Below, piece after piece: positions 54,472 to 61,967 of a stretch of 64,000 nt of DNA. The notes under the pieces were generated by a model, which made no database searches, was not told the DNA's origin, and saw only the letters and a program-made list of their open reading frames with translations. The first letter of the stretch is position 1; every line of letters begins with the position of its first letter. The position numbers were made by a program, and so were the translations under genes. The DNA comes from JAURVT01 sp049059935 (GTDB lineage Bacteria; Actinomycetota; Actinomycetes; Propionibacteriales; Nocardioidaceae): contig NZ_JBMGQR010000006.1 of assembly GCF_049059935.1 (NCBI RefSeq), positions 41,635 to 105,634 on the forward strand. Direction: 5' to 3'.

Positions 54472-55205
54472 CGCCGCCCCGCCTGCGACCGGGCGCGGGT
54501 GGCGTGCACGACCTCGTCCTCGACGGCCCGGTCGACGCCGAGCTCGTGGCCGAGCTGCTCGAGGAGTCGCTGCAGCACGACGAGGTGCGCCGCATCGAGG
54601 TGCGCGTCGACCTCGCGGACGTCACGAGCCTGCGGGCGCTGTCGCGCGCGGGCATGCGTCGCGAGGGCGTGCTGCGGATGCCCGACGGCGACCAGGCGCT
54701 GATGGCCCGCGTCGTCGGCGACCCCCAGGCCGGCACGCACGAGGGCTTCATCGCGATGCTCAACGCCGGGCTCCCCCGCAAGCGGGTGATCTCGCAGGGC
54801 CTGATCCACGACGCCGACGGCCGTGTGCTGCTCTGCGAGCTCACCTACAAGCGCGAGTGGGACCTCCCGGGCGGTGTGGTCGAGCCCGGCGAGTCACCGG
54901 CCGACGGCCTGGTCCGCGAGCTCGAGGAGGAGCTGGGCACCACCTTCGAGGTGCTCGGCCTGCGCACCGTCAACTGGCTGGCCCCCTGGAGGCAGTGGGA
55001 CGACGCGTGCGTCTTCGTGTTCGACCTCGGCACCCTCGACGCCGCCGCGACGGCCACGATGGACCTCCAGCCCACCGAGATCGCCGCCGTGCACTGGTGC
55101 GACCCCGAGACCGTCGCGTCTCGGGCCGCCGCCGCCACCGTGGCCCTGCTCGAGGGCCTGCCCGCGTCGTCGTCGGCCTACCGGGAGCGTGGCGTCCCGC
55201 GCTGA
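54468..55205 (+). CDS. Nudix hydrolase with an N-terminal acetyltransferase-like remnant
   Basis: A 245-residue protein. The C-terminal about 145 residues are a Nudix hydrolase with the box GGVVEPGESPADGLVRELEE followed by ELG (all catalytic Glu present). The N-terminal about 95 residues resemble the last strands of a GNAT acetyltransferase (SLRALSRAGMRREGVLRM, then DQALMARV), without the acetyl-CoA-binding part. Start is GTG at 54468, overlapping the glgB stop (GTGA), so it is translated with the glucan genes. A nucleotide-sugar or damaged-nucleotide substrate is possible; the sequence does not decide. Confidence 0.85.
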   Translation: MTPPRLRPGAGGVHDLVLDGPVDAELVAELLEESLQHDEVRRIEVRVDLADVTSLRALSRAGMRREGVLRMPDGDQALMARVVGDPQAGTHEGFIAMLNAGLPRKRVISQGLIHDADGRVLLCELTYKREWDLPGGVVEPGESPADGLVRELEEELGTTFEVLGLRTVNWLAPWRQWDDACVFVFDLGTLDAAATATMDLQPTEIAAVHWCDPETVASRAAAATVALLEGLPASSSAYRERGVPR

Positions 55206-55215
55206 CGGTGGGGGA

Positions 55216-55267
55216 ACCAAACACCACGTTCACGTGGTAGTTGGTCCGATGCGCGGGAGATCTCCCG
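55216..55267. terminator. Hairpins between convergent Nudix and lipoprotein genes
   Basis: accaa-(2-nt internal loop)-accacg pairs with cgtggt-ttggt (55216-55245), followed by a perfect 14-nt palindrome cgggagatctcccg (55254-55267). Likely a bidirectional termination region. Confidence 0.5.
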
Positions 55268-55338
55268 TGCTTCGGCGGATCTGCCATGGGCGGTGGGGCT
55301 GCTGGGACGGCGTGGCCACACCGCGGACGGCTAGCCCG

Positions 55339-56319
55339 CTAGAACCCCTCGCCGTCGACGACGCCGCCGTACTGAGCGAGCACGCGCGGCAACCCGTCCC
55401 CCTCGGGGGGCACGTAGAGCAGCACCTGGTGGTAGTAGCGGAGCAGGCCGGCGGTGTAGAGCTTGTCGGACAGGAAGGCCTTCTGGGCCGAGCCCTCGGG
55501 CCACGAGACCTCGACGCCGTCGGCGATCTCGTACCCGTCCTGGCGGAGCAGGGTGGCGACGACGAGCGCGCCGCCGTCCTCGGTGCGCATCGCGAACTCG
55601 ACGGGACGCGCACCCCACGACTGGCTGAACGTGACGCCCTTGATCGCCGAGGACTGGCCGGCCACCTGGCGCATCTGCTGGATGAACGAGTCGTCGACGA
55701 CCTTCTTGGCCTCGGCGCCCTGGGGGTCGCGCAGGGCGGCGGCGTAGTCGGTGATGGCCTGGGCCGGGGTGGCGGCGAGGCCGGCGCCGTCCTTGGGCTC
55801 GATCGTCTCGAGCGACCCGGCGTCGTCGGTGGCGAACGCGGGCAGCCGGGTGCTGAGGAGGGCCTCGGGGCTCGCGACCATCGTCCACTCGGCCGTCGCC
55901 GAGGAGCGGGAGAAGATCTGGACCTTGGTGACCTTCTTGACGTTGTCGCGCACGATCGCGACGAACCACAGCGGGTAGGCGTCCAGGCGCGGGGAGAGCA
56001 CGCGCTGGATCTCGAGGTCCTGCTCGGGGTCGAACGGCTGGGTGGCCTGGAGCCGCTTGGCGACCTGCAGGGCGCCGGAGTCGATGGCCAGGACGGGCCC
56101 GGACTCCACGGTGCCGAGGGGCTCGGGGTCGAGCAGCTTGAGCGCGTTGGCACGGACGTCGGTGTAGCGGCCGTAGATGGCGTCGATCTCGCGTCCGTCG
56201 GCGGCGACCTTGCTGATCGGGGCGGCGTCCTTGCGCTGCGGCACCTCGCCGCACCCGGCCAGCACCGCCAGGCCGAGGACGAGGGCGGCGGCGCAGCAGC
56301 GGCGTGTGCGGGTGCTCAC
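55339..56319 (-). CDS. Hypothetical lipoprotein
   Basis: A 326-residue exported lipoprotein. The signal peptide ends in LAVLAGC, lipidated Cys23. The mature protein is a mixed alpha/beta domain I cannot assign; recognisable stretches are PLWFVAIVRDNVKKVTKVQIFSR and YTAGLLRYYHQVLLYVPPEG. The length and two-lobe pattern recall actinobacterial cell-surface lipoproteins of unknown role. The GTG start at 56319 overlaps the upstream gene stop (GTGA), so it probably acts with that membrane protein. Confidence 0.8.
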   Translation of the reverse strand: MSTRTRRCCAAALVLGLAVLAGCGEVPQRKDAAPISKVAADGREIDAIYGRYTDVRANALKLLDPEPLGTVESGPVLAIDSGALQVAKRLQATQPFDPEQDLEIQRVLSPRLDAYPLWFVAIVRDNVKKVTKVQIFSRSSATAEWTMVASPEALLSTRLPAFATDDAGSLETIEPKDGAGLAATPAQAITDYAAALRDPQGAEAKKVVDDSFIQQMRQVAGQSSAIKGVTFSQSWGARPVEFAMRTEDGGALVVATLLRQDGYEIADGVEVSWPEGSAQKAFLSDKLYTAGLLRYYHQVLLYVPPEGDGLPRVLAQYGGVVDGEGF

Positions 56320-57329
56320 TCGACCCCCAGGGCGCGGCGCAGGCGCGAGCGCCAGCTGCCGCCGGGGTCGTCGTCGGGGCGGCCGTCGTCGCGGCGGTCG
56401 GTCCCGTCGGCGGGGACGTCCTCGACGACCTCCTCCACCACCTCGAGGCCGTCGGCCTCGGACGCGGAGATCTCGCGCTCCTGTCCGTCCTCGTCGACGA
56501 GCACGTACACGACCTCCTCCTCGTCCTGCGGCTCGGCCGGTCCGGGTGCGTCGGGAGGCGGCACCGCGGGTGCGGGGACGGGCGCCGCGGGCTCCGCGTC
56601 CTCGTCGTCGATGATCTCGTAGCCGTCCAAGTCGTCCGGGGCGACCTCGTGCTCCACCCCCTCGGCGTCGACGAAGACGTAGCGAGCGTCCCCGTCGTCC
56701 TCGGACGCGTCGGCGCCGCGCCCGGCGCGCCGCAACGGCATGCCGCGCACCTGCATCAGGCCGAGGAACGCGATGCCGAGCCCCGCCGCGACGCCACCGG
56801 CGCCCATGACGAAACCCCCGCCGACGTCGTACGCGGTGGTGATCTCGAGGCCCTCGAGGTCGGAGTCGCCGACGGAGAGCACCGCGAGGGACACGGGCTC
56901 GTCGGGCAGCCGGACGGTGATCGAGGCGCCGCCGAGCCCGGCGGACTGCGCGACCCACCAGTCGAGCGCCGTCGGGGCGGCCGAGAGGTTGGGCTCGCCC
57001 TGCTCCTGCGTGGTGCTGATCTTCCACGGCACCCGGACGCGGGTGATGCTGAGCCGCTGGGTCTTGCCGAGGTAGTTCTCGACGTCGACGGCGTTGCCCA
57101 GCCCCACGAAAACGGGCTTGTCGTCCGGCACCTCGGCCAGCACGCTCACGGTCGGGCCGGCGTACGCGATGGCCTTGGGGGTCGTGACCACGGCGACGCC
57201 GACGGTGTCGATGGGGTGCGGGCCGGTCGTGGCACGGTCGTCGGGCCCGAGGACGATCATCAGCGCCGCACCGGCCACGGCGACCACGACGCCGACGAGC
57301 AGCACGAGACCACCGACGATCCGCCGCAC
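56316..57329 (-). CDS. Hypothetical membrane protein with acidic cytoplasmic tail
   Basis: A 337-residue protein I do not recognise. One N-terminal helix (IVGGLVLLVGVVVAVAGAALMIVLG), an extracytoplasmic beta-rich domain of about 140 residues, then a second helix (GGGFVMGAGGVAAGLGIAFLGLM). The cytoplasmic tail of about 125 residues is strongly acidic and holds two similar short motifs: ARYVFVDAEGVEHEV and VVYVLVDEDGQEREI. The GTG start at 57329 has a GGGAGGG ribosome binding site. It forms an overlapping two-gene operon with the lipoprotein. Confidence 0.78.
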   Translation of the reverse strand: MRRIVGGLVLLVGVVVAVAGAALMIVLGPDDRATTGPHPIDTVGVAVVTTPKAIAYAGPTVSVLAEVPDDKPVFVGLGNAVDVENYLGKTQRLSITRVRVPWKISTTQEQGEPNLSAAPTALDWWVAQSAGLGGASITVRLPDEPVSLAVLSVGDSDLEGLEITTAYDVGGGFVMGAGGVAAGLGIAFLGLMQVRGMPLRRAGRGADASEDDGDARYVFVDAEGVEHEVAPDDLDGYEIIDDEDAEPAAPVPAPAVPPPDAPGPAEPQDEEEVVYVLVDEDGQEREISASEADGLEVVEEVVEDVPADGTDRRDDGRPDDDPGGSWRSRLRRALGVE

Positions 57330-57479
57330 AGTCCCTCCCCGAGCCGACGCCCGGCACCCTCCTGCGCCGGGCTCCGCGAGCCAGGTCACAGCGTACGGTC
57401 CCGGGCCCCGGTCGGCGTGCGGGACGCCCCGGCCGTCGCCGGTCGTGCGGTGCGCCCGCCGCCCCGCGAGGATGGGCCC

Positions 57480-58157
57480 ATGGCTGACGTGAACGGCAGG
57501 ACCGTGCTGGTGACCGGCGCGACGGGCGGGCTCGGGTCGCTGCTCGCCCGCGGGCTGGCCGAGGCGGGCGCCCGCGTCGTCGTCTCGGCCCGCGACGAGG
57601 GGCGTCTGGGCGAGCTGGGCGTCGACGGTGCGGTCGTGCTCGCCGCCGACCTCACCCTCCCCGGTGCGCCCGAGGACCTCGTGGCCCGCACGGTCGAGGC
57701 CACCGGGTCGCTCGACGGGGTCGTGCACGCGGCCGGCGTCGTGGCGTTCGGCCCGGCGTCGGAGGTGGACGACGACGTCGTCGACGAGCTGCTGCTGCTG
57801 AACTACCTCGCGCCGCTGCGCCTGGTGCGCGCCGCGTCGCCGCACCTGCCCGAGGGCGGCTTCGTCGCGGCGATCAGCGCCGTCGTCGCCGAGCGCCCGA
57901 TGCCGCAGATGGCGGCGTACTCCGCGAGCAAGGCCGCCCTGTCGGCCTACCTGACGAGCATCCGCACCGAGCTGCGGCGCCGCAAGGTGCGAGTGCTCGA
58001 CGTCCGGCCGCCCCACACCGAGACCGGCCTGGCCACCCGCCCGGTCGCGGGCGAGGCCCCGAAGATGCCCACGGGCCTGTCCCCCGACGCCGTCGCCGCG
58101 CGGATCCTCGCGGCCATCACCGACGACGAGACCGACCTGGCGTCGGACGCGTTCTGA
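57480..58157 (+). CDS. Short-chain dehydrogenase/reductase
   Basis: A 225-residue SDR with cofactor motif GATGGLG and active-site YSASK, preceded by a catalytic serine in VAAISAVVAERPM. The short C-terminal part fits a small classical SDR. The ATG at 57480 lies 6 nt after GAGGAT. Substrate unknown. Its last 41 bases overlap the 3' end of the FAD monooxygenase gene on the other strand. Confidence 0.9.
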   Translation: MADVNGRTVLVTGATGGLGSLLARGLAEAGARVVVSARDEGRLGELGVDGAVVLAADLTLPGAPEDLVARTVEATGSLDGVVHAAGVVAFGPASEVDDDVVDELLLLNYLAPLRLVRAASPHLPEGGFVAAISAVVAERPMPQMAAYSASKAALSAYLTSIRTELRRRKVRVLDVRPPHTETGLATRPVAGEAPKMPTGLSPDAVAARILAAITDDETDLASDAF

Positions 58158-59577
58158 CCGCCCACCGCTCCAGCACCATTCGCCACCCGCCGTCCGACGG
58201 CTCGCCCGCCCACGCGACGTAGCCGTCGGGGCGCACCAGCAGCGACGGCCCGTGGTCCGCACGTCGGACGACCGTCGCCGGGGCGTCGACGTCCGGGGCG
58301 CCCGGCCCCAGCACCAGGACGAACCCCGCGTCGCGCTGCGCCTCGGCCAGGCGCCCGTCGACGAGCGGGACGTCTCCTGCGCGGGTGCCGACGAGCCGGT
58401 GCCCGCCACGGCCGCGCCCGTAGGCGATCGCCACCCCCGAGAACGTCCCCGCCGCCCGGCGGGCCACGGGAGGCAGACGCAGCAGGCCCCCGAGCAGGAC
58501 CCGTCGCACCAGCACCGCGGGCCGCGTGCGCCACGTCATCAGCCGGATGGTGGCGCCGCTCGTCCGGAGCACCAGCCGCCCCACCGGGTGGCGTTCGTCC
58601 TGGTAGGTGTCGAGCAGCGCGTGGTCGGCGCCGTCCAGCACGGCCGCGAGCTTCCAGCCCAGGTTCGCCGCGTCCTGGATGCCGGTGTTCATCCCCTGCC
58701 CGCCCGCGGGAGAGTGCACGTGCGCCGCGTCGCCGACGAGCAGCACCCGTCCGTGCCGGTACCGCGCCACCTGCCGCTCGTCGCTGTGGAAGCGCGACGA
58801 CCAGCGCACCTCGCCCCAGCCGTGGTCGGTCCCGAACGCGCGCCGCACGGCACGTCGCACGTCGCCGGGGTCGACCGGGGCGTCGTCGTCGGCCGCGAGC
58901 TCGCGGTCCCACGCGATGACGCGGAACCAGCCGTCCCCGAACGGCGCGACGAAGGCGAAGCAGCCGTCCGCGGCGTCCACGCTGATCAGCCCGTCCGGCG
59001 GGTCGGCCAGCCGCACGTCGGCCAGCATGATCGACCTCAGCACCGTGACGCCGGGGAAGTCGGCGCCCACGAGCTCGCGGACCGTGCTGTGCGCGCCGTC
59101 GGCGCCCACCACCCAGGACGCCCGCAGCAACTGGGCGTCGTCGGCGGCGCGCACGGTCACCTCGACGGCCCCGTCGTCCTGGCGCAGCGACGTCACCTCG
59201 GCCCCGCGCAGCACCCGGGCGCCCACGTCCCGGGCGTGCCGCTCCAGCAGGCGGTCGACGTTCACCTGGGGCGTCATCAGCACGAAGGGGAAGCGGGACG
59301 GCAGGCGAGCGAGGTCGACGCCGGCGTGACCCAGCAGCGCGAGCCGGTCGACCGTCCGGCCGGTGGCCACGAGCTCTTCGGCGATCCCCCGGGAGTCGAG
59401 CAGCTCCAACGTCCGGGCGTGCACGCCGAAGGCCCGGCTCAGCGGCGACGGCTCCCGGCGACGGTCGAGCACGACCACCGACCGTCCCGTCCGCGCGACC
59501 TCGGCCGCGAGCACCAGGCCCGCCGGACCGGCGCCCACCACCGCCACGTCCACCTGCTCCACCGTCGCCACCTCCAC
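58117..59577 (-). CDS. FAD-dependent aromatic monooxygenase (class A, PheA/TfdB/Rox-like)
   Basis: A 486-residue flavoprotein hydroxylase. GxGxxG in AVVGAGPAGLVLA near residue 15, DG motif GADGAHSTVREL near 165, and GD motif VLLVGDAAHVHSPAGGQGMNTG near 290. The family includes rifampicin and tetracycline hydroxylases and phenol or polyketide hydroxylases. A dedicated divergent TetR repressor with twin operators suggests induction by a toxic or scarce aromatic compound. The GTG start at 59577 is 2 nt from the operator. Confidence 0.9.
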   Translation of the reverse strand: MEVATVEQVDVAVVGAGPAGLVLAAEVARTGRSVVVLDRRREPSPLSRAFGVHARTLELLDSRGIAEELVATGRTVDRLALLGHAGVDLARLPSRFPFVLMTPQVNVDRLLERHARDVGARVLRGAEVTSLRQDDGAVEVTVRAADDAQLLRASWVVGADGAHSTVRELVGADFPGVTVLRSIMLADVRLADPPDGLISVDAADGCFAFVAPFGDGWFRVIAWDRELAADDDAPVDPGDVRRAVRRAFGTDHGWGEVRWSSRFHSDERQVARYRHGRVLLVGDAAHVHSPAGGQGMNTGIQDAANLGWKLAAVLDGADHALLDTYQDERHPVGRLVLRTSGATIRLMTWRTRPAVLVRRVLLGGLLRLPPVARRAAGTFSGVAIAYGRGRGGHRLVGTRAGDVPLVDGRLAEAQRDAGFVLVLGPGAPDVDAPATVVRRADHGPSLLVRPDGYVAWAGEPSDGGWRMVLERWAVRTRPTPGRSRRR

Positions 59578-59579
59578 CA

Positions 59580-59597
59580 GGTCAACACTCGTTGACC
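59580..59597. promoter_or_regulatory. TetR operator 1 (monooxygenase side)
   Basis: GGTCAAC-ACTC-GTTGACC, perfect 7-nt arms with a 4-nt centre, ending 2 nt before the monooxygenase GTG. Same arms as operator 2, centres 45 bp apart. Confidence 0.85.
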
Positions 59598-59624
59598 TGC
59601 GACGGTACGCCGTGTCCGCGTCGC

Positions 59625-59648
59625 GGTCAACGATCGTTGACCTACGAT
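59625..59648. promoter_or_regulatory. TetR operator 2 and tetR -10 box
   Basis: A perfect 18-nt palindrome GGTCAACGATCGTTGACC (59625-59642), immediately followed by TACGAT (59643-59648), 6 nt from the repressor GTG. The operator fills the promoter spacer, so autorepression is expected. Confidence 0.85.
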
Positions 59649-59654
59649 GGTGCG

Positions 59655-60206
59655 GTGCCTCGATCCGCAGCCGCCACCCGCGCCCGCGTGCTCGACGCCG
59701 CCCGCACCCGGTTCGGCGCCGACGGCTACGAGCGGACCACCATCCGCGCCGTCGCGGCCGACGCCGGCATCGACCCGGCGCTCGTGATGCGGCACTTCGG
59801 CAGCAAGGACGGGCTGTTCGCCGAGGCCGCCGACCTCGACCTCGCGCTGCCCGACCTGACCGGCGTGGCCCCGGCCGACGTGCCCGCGCTGCTCGTCGAG
59901 CGATTCGTGGCGGTGTGGGAGCAGGACGCGACGTTCATGGCGCTGCTGCGGGCCTCGGCCTCCAGCGAGGTCGCCGCGGCCCGGATGCGCGAGGTGTTCG
60001 CCGACCAGGTGGCACCGGCGCTCGCCGCCGTGGCCGTGGACCGTCCGGTGGAGCGGGTGGCGCTCGTGGGGTCACAGGTGCTCGGCCTGGCGGTGGCCCG
60101 CCACCTGCTGCGGGTGCCGGCCCTCGTCGACATGGACGCCGACGCGCTGACCGCCTGGATCGGCCCGGTGCTCGTCGGCTACCTCACCGACGCCGCACCG
60201 GTCTAG
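59655..60206 (+). CDS. TetR-family repressor
   Basis: A 183-residue regulator with an N-terminal helix-turn-helix (TIRAVAADAGIDPALVMRHFGSKDGLF) and an all-helical ligand domain with a C-terminal actinobacterial TetR signature (VGSQVLGLAVARHLLRVP). GTG at 59655 follows TACGAT by 6 nt with no ribosome binding site, pointing to a leaderless mRNA. Divergent from the FAD monooxygenase gene; the two GGTCAAC-N4-GTTGACC palindromes between them are the expected binding sites. Confidence 0.92.
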   Translation: MPRSAAATRARVLDAARTRFGADGYERTTIRAVAADAGIDPALVMRHFGSKDGLFAEAADLDLALPDLTGVAPADVPALLVERFVAVWEQDATFMALLRASASSEVAAARMREVFADQVAPALAAVAVDRPVERVALVGSQVLGLAVARHLLRVPALVDMDADALTAWIGPVLVGYLTDAAPV

Positions 60207-61132
60207 AACAGCGCCGCGCTGAGGGCGCGCCGGGCGGGGCCGACGCGGGGGTCGTCGCTGCCGACGACGGTGAACAGCTGCACGAGGTGGTCGCGGACGC
60301 GGTTGCGGTCGTCGCCCGCGGTGCGGCGGACGAGGTCGATCAGCCGGGCGAAGGCGTCGTCGACGTGCCCGCCGCTGACGTCGAGGTCGGCGACGAGGAG
60401 CTGGGCGTCGACGTCGGTGGGCGCGTCGGCGGCGGCGCGGCGGGCGGCGTCGAGGTCGGCGCCGCGGGTGCGCTGCATCAGCCTGACGCCCGCGAGGCGC
60501 TCGGCCGCCTCGACGTCCTTGGGGTTCTGCAGGACGAGCGCCTCGTAGGCCGCGACCGCGCCCTCGAGGTCGTCCGCGCCCAGGCGCTCGTCGGCCTCGG
60601 CGAAGCGCGGGTCGTCGACGTCCTCGTCGGCGTCCTGCGGGACGGTGCTGCGGGGAGCCGCCGTGCCGGCGACGCCGTTGGACACCGCGACCTTGATGAG
60701 CTCGTCGAAGTAGCGGCGGACGTCCTCCTCCTCGACCGTGCCCTGGAACAGCGGCACGGGCCGCCCGCTCACCAGGCCGAGGACGAACGGGACGCCCTGC
60801 GCGCCCACGGCCTGGGCGATCTGGGGGTTGGCGTCGACGTCGACGCGGGCGAGCAGGATGCGTCCGCCGAGGGAGTCGACGACCGAGGCGAGCGTGGCGT
60901 TGAAGGTCTCGCTCTGCGGCGAGCGCGCCGACCACAGCGACAGGACGACGACGTGCGTCATCGACGCCTCGACGACCTCGGCCTGGAAGTTCTGCTCGGT
61001 GACGTCGACGACGTAGGCACCGGCGGCCGGGGCCGCTCCACCCGCGGACGGTGCGCCGGGCGCCTGCTGCTGTGGGGCGGGGTTCTTGAAGGCCGACAGG
61101 TCGACGGCACCGGGCCGCGAGAAGCTGCTCAT
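60203..61132 (-). CDS. CnoX/YbbN-like thioredoxin-fold co-chaperone with C-terminal TPR-like domain
   Basis: A 309-residue protein. After a Pro/Ala-rich N-terminus (about 1-45) comes a thioredoxin fold in which the CxxC site is replaced by SARSPQS, with the cis-proline region AQGVPFVLGLVSG intact. The C-terminal half is helical (DEDVDDPRFAEADERLGADDLEGA...), like the TPR part of CnoX. Such proteins hold unfolded clients and do not act as redox enzymes without CxxC. The ATG at 61132 is 6 nt after CAGAAT. The 3' end overlaps tetR's by 4 bases. Confidence 0.88.
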   Translation of the reverse strand: MSSFSRPGAVDLSAFKNPAPQQQAPGAPSAGGAAPAAGAYVVDVTEQNFQAEVVEASMTHVVVLSLWSARSPQSETFNATLASVVDSLGGRILLARVDVDANPQIAQAVGAQGVPFVLGLVSGRPVPLFQGTVEEEDVRRYFDELIKVAVSNGVAGTAAPRSTVPQDADEDVDDPRFAEADERLGADDLEGAVAAYEALVLQNPKDVEAAERLAGVRLMQRTRGADLDAARRAAADAPTDVDAQLLVADLDVSGGHVDDAFARLIDLVRRTAGDDRNRVRDHLVQLFTVVGSDDPRVGPARRALSAALF

Positions 61133-61183
61133 GGCCCCATTCTGTCCCAACCGCACCGACCGGACGAGGACGGGGCGGGGAGG

Positions 61184-61738
61184 CTATCCGCCGTAGGGGT
61201 CGTCCCGGCTGATCGTCTTGCGCAGGCCCGAGCGCTGGACGACCCGCTGGATGGTGAGGTCGCGCTCGTCGGGCTGCCCGATGTAGCGGATGTCGCGCAG
61301 CCCCTGGGCCTGCGCGGCGGACTCGAACACGAAGTGGCCGTAGCCGAGGATCCGGCCGACGAACGGCTTGGCGACGGTGATGTCGAGGATCCGCGAGATC
61401 GGCATCGTCGCGGTCTTGACCGAGAGCACGCCGCTGGCGCGGAAGACCCGCATGTTGGTGACGACGAAGACGTCCATGTGCCAGGTGAGCGCGATCCAGG
61501 CGGCGTGGCCGAGCAGCCCGACGCCGAGCACGATCGGGATCCACGCGACGTCGACGCGCCAGTACAGCGCCCAGACCCACAGCAGGAGCGCGAGCACCGC
61601 CTCGACGACCGAGCGGCAGTAGACCACCCAGTGGTGCCGGACGACGTCGATCGTGTGCTCGCCCTCCTCGGCGAGCAGGTGCTTGCCGATCTCCTGGTCG
61701 GGGATCAGCCGCAACCACTCGCGCAGCACGCCGAGCAC
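61184..61738 (-). CDS. PH-domain (YdbS-like) membrane protein
   Basis: A 184-residue protein with two adjacent membrane helices (VVEAVLALLLWVWALYW and IPIVLGVGLLGHAAWIALTW) followed by a bacterial pleckstrin-homology-like domain (MDVFVVTNMRVFRASGVLSVKTATMPISRI..., family pattern VTNxRV). The GTG start at 61738 follows a small membrane-peptide gene by 8 bases. Function unknown; YdbS-type proteins are linked with the cell envelope. Confidence 0.85.
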   Translation of the reverse strand: MLGVLREWLRLIPDQEIGKHLLAEEGEHTIDVVRHHWVVYCRSVVEAVLALLLWVWALYWRVDVAWIPIVLGVGLLGHAAWIALTWHMDVFVVTNMRVFRASGVLSVKTATMPISRILDITVAKPFVGRILGYGHFVFESAAQAQGLRDIRYIGQPDERDLTIQRVVQRSGLRKTISRDDPYGG

Positions 61739-61746
61739 GGCCGACC

Positions 61747-61905
61747 TCAGCCGACGAGGCGCTCGAAGAACAGCCGCAGCTGGCCAAAGCCCTCGATCAC
61801 GGCGTCGAACGCGCCGCGCACGGAGTCGGCGGCCGAGCCCGGGCTCGTCAGCAGGTAGTACACCGCGAACGCGATCACGATCAGAAGGGCGATCTTCTTG
61901 ACCAC
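61747..61905 (-). CDS. Small single-pass membrane protein
   Basis: A 52-residue peptide: KKIALLIVIAFAVYYLLTSP forms one membrane helix with a basic N-terminus, followed by a short amphipathic helix (DSVRGAFDAVIEGFGQLRLF). GTG at 61905 has a CAGGAG ribosome binding site. It lies 8 nt before the PH-domain gene and probably shares its operon. Confidence 0.7.
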   Translation of the reverse strand: MVKKIALLIVIAFAVYYLLTSPGSAADSVRGAFDAVIEGFGQLRLFFERLVG

Positions 61906-61967
61906 GATCGACTCCTGGGGGGATTGAGGGTGTGGCGGATCAGGGCATGCGACAGCCCCAGGGTCGT

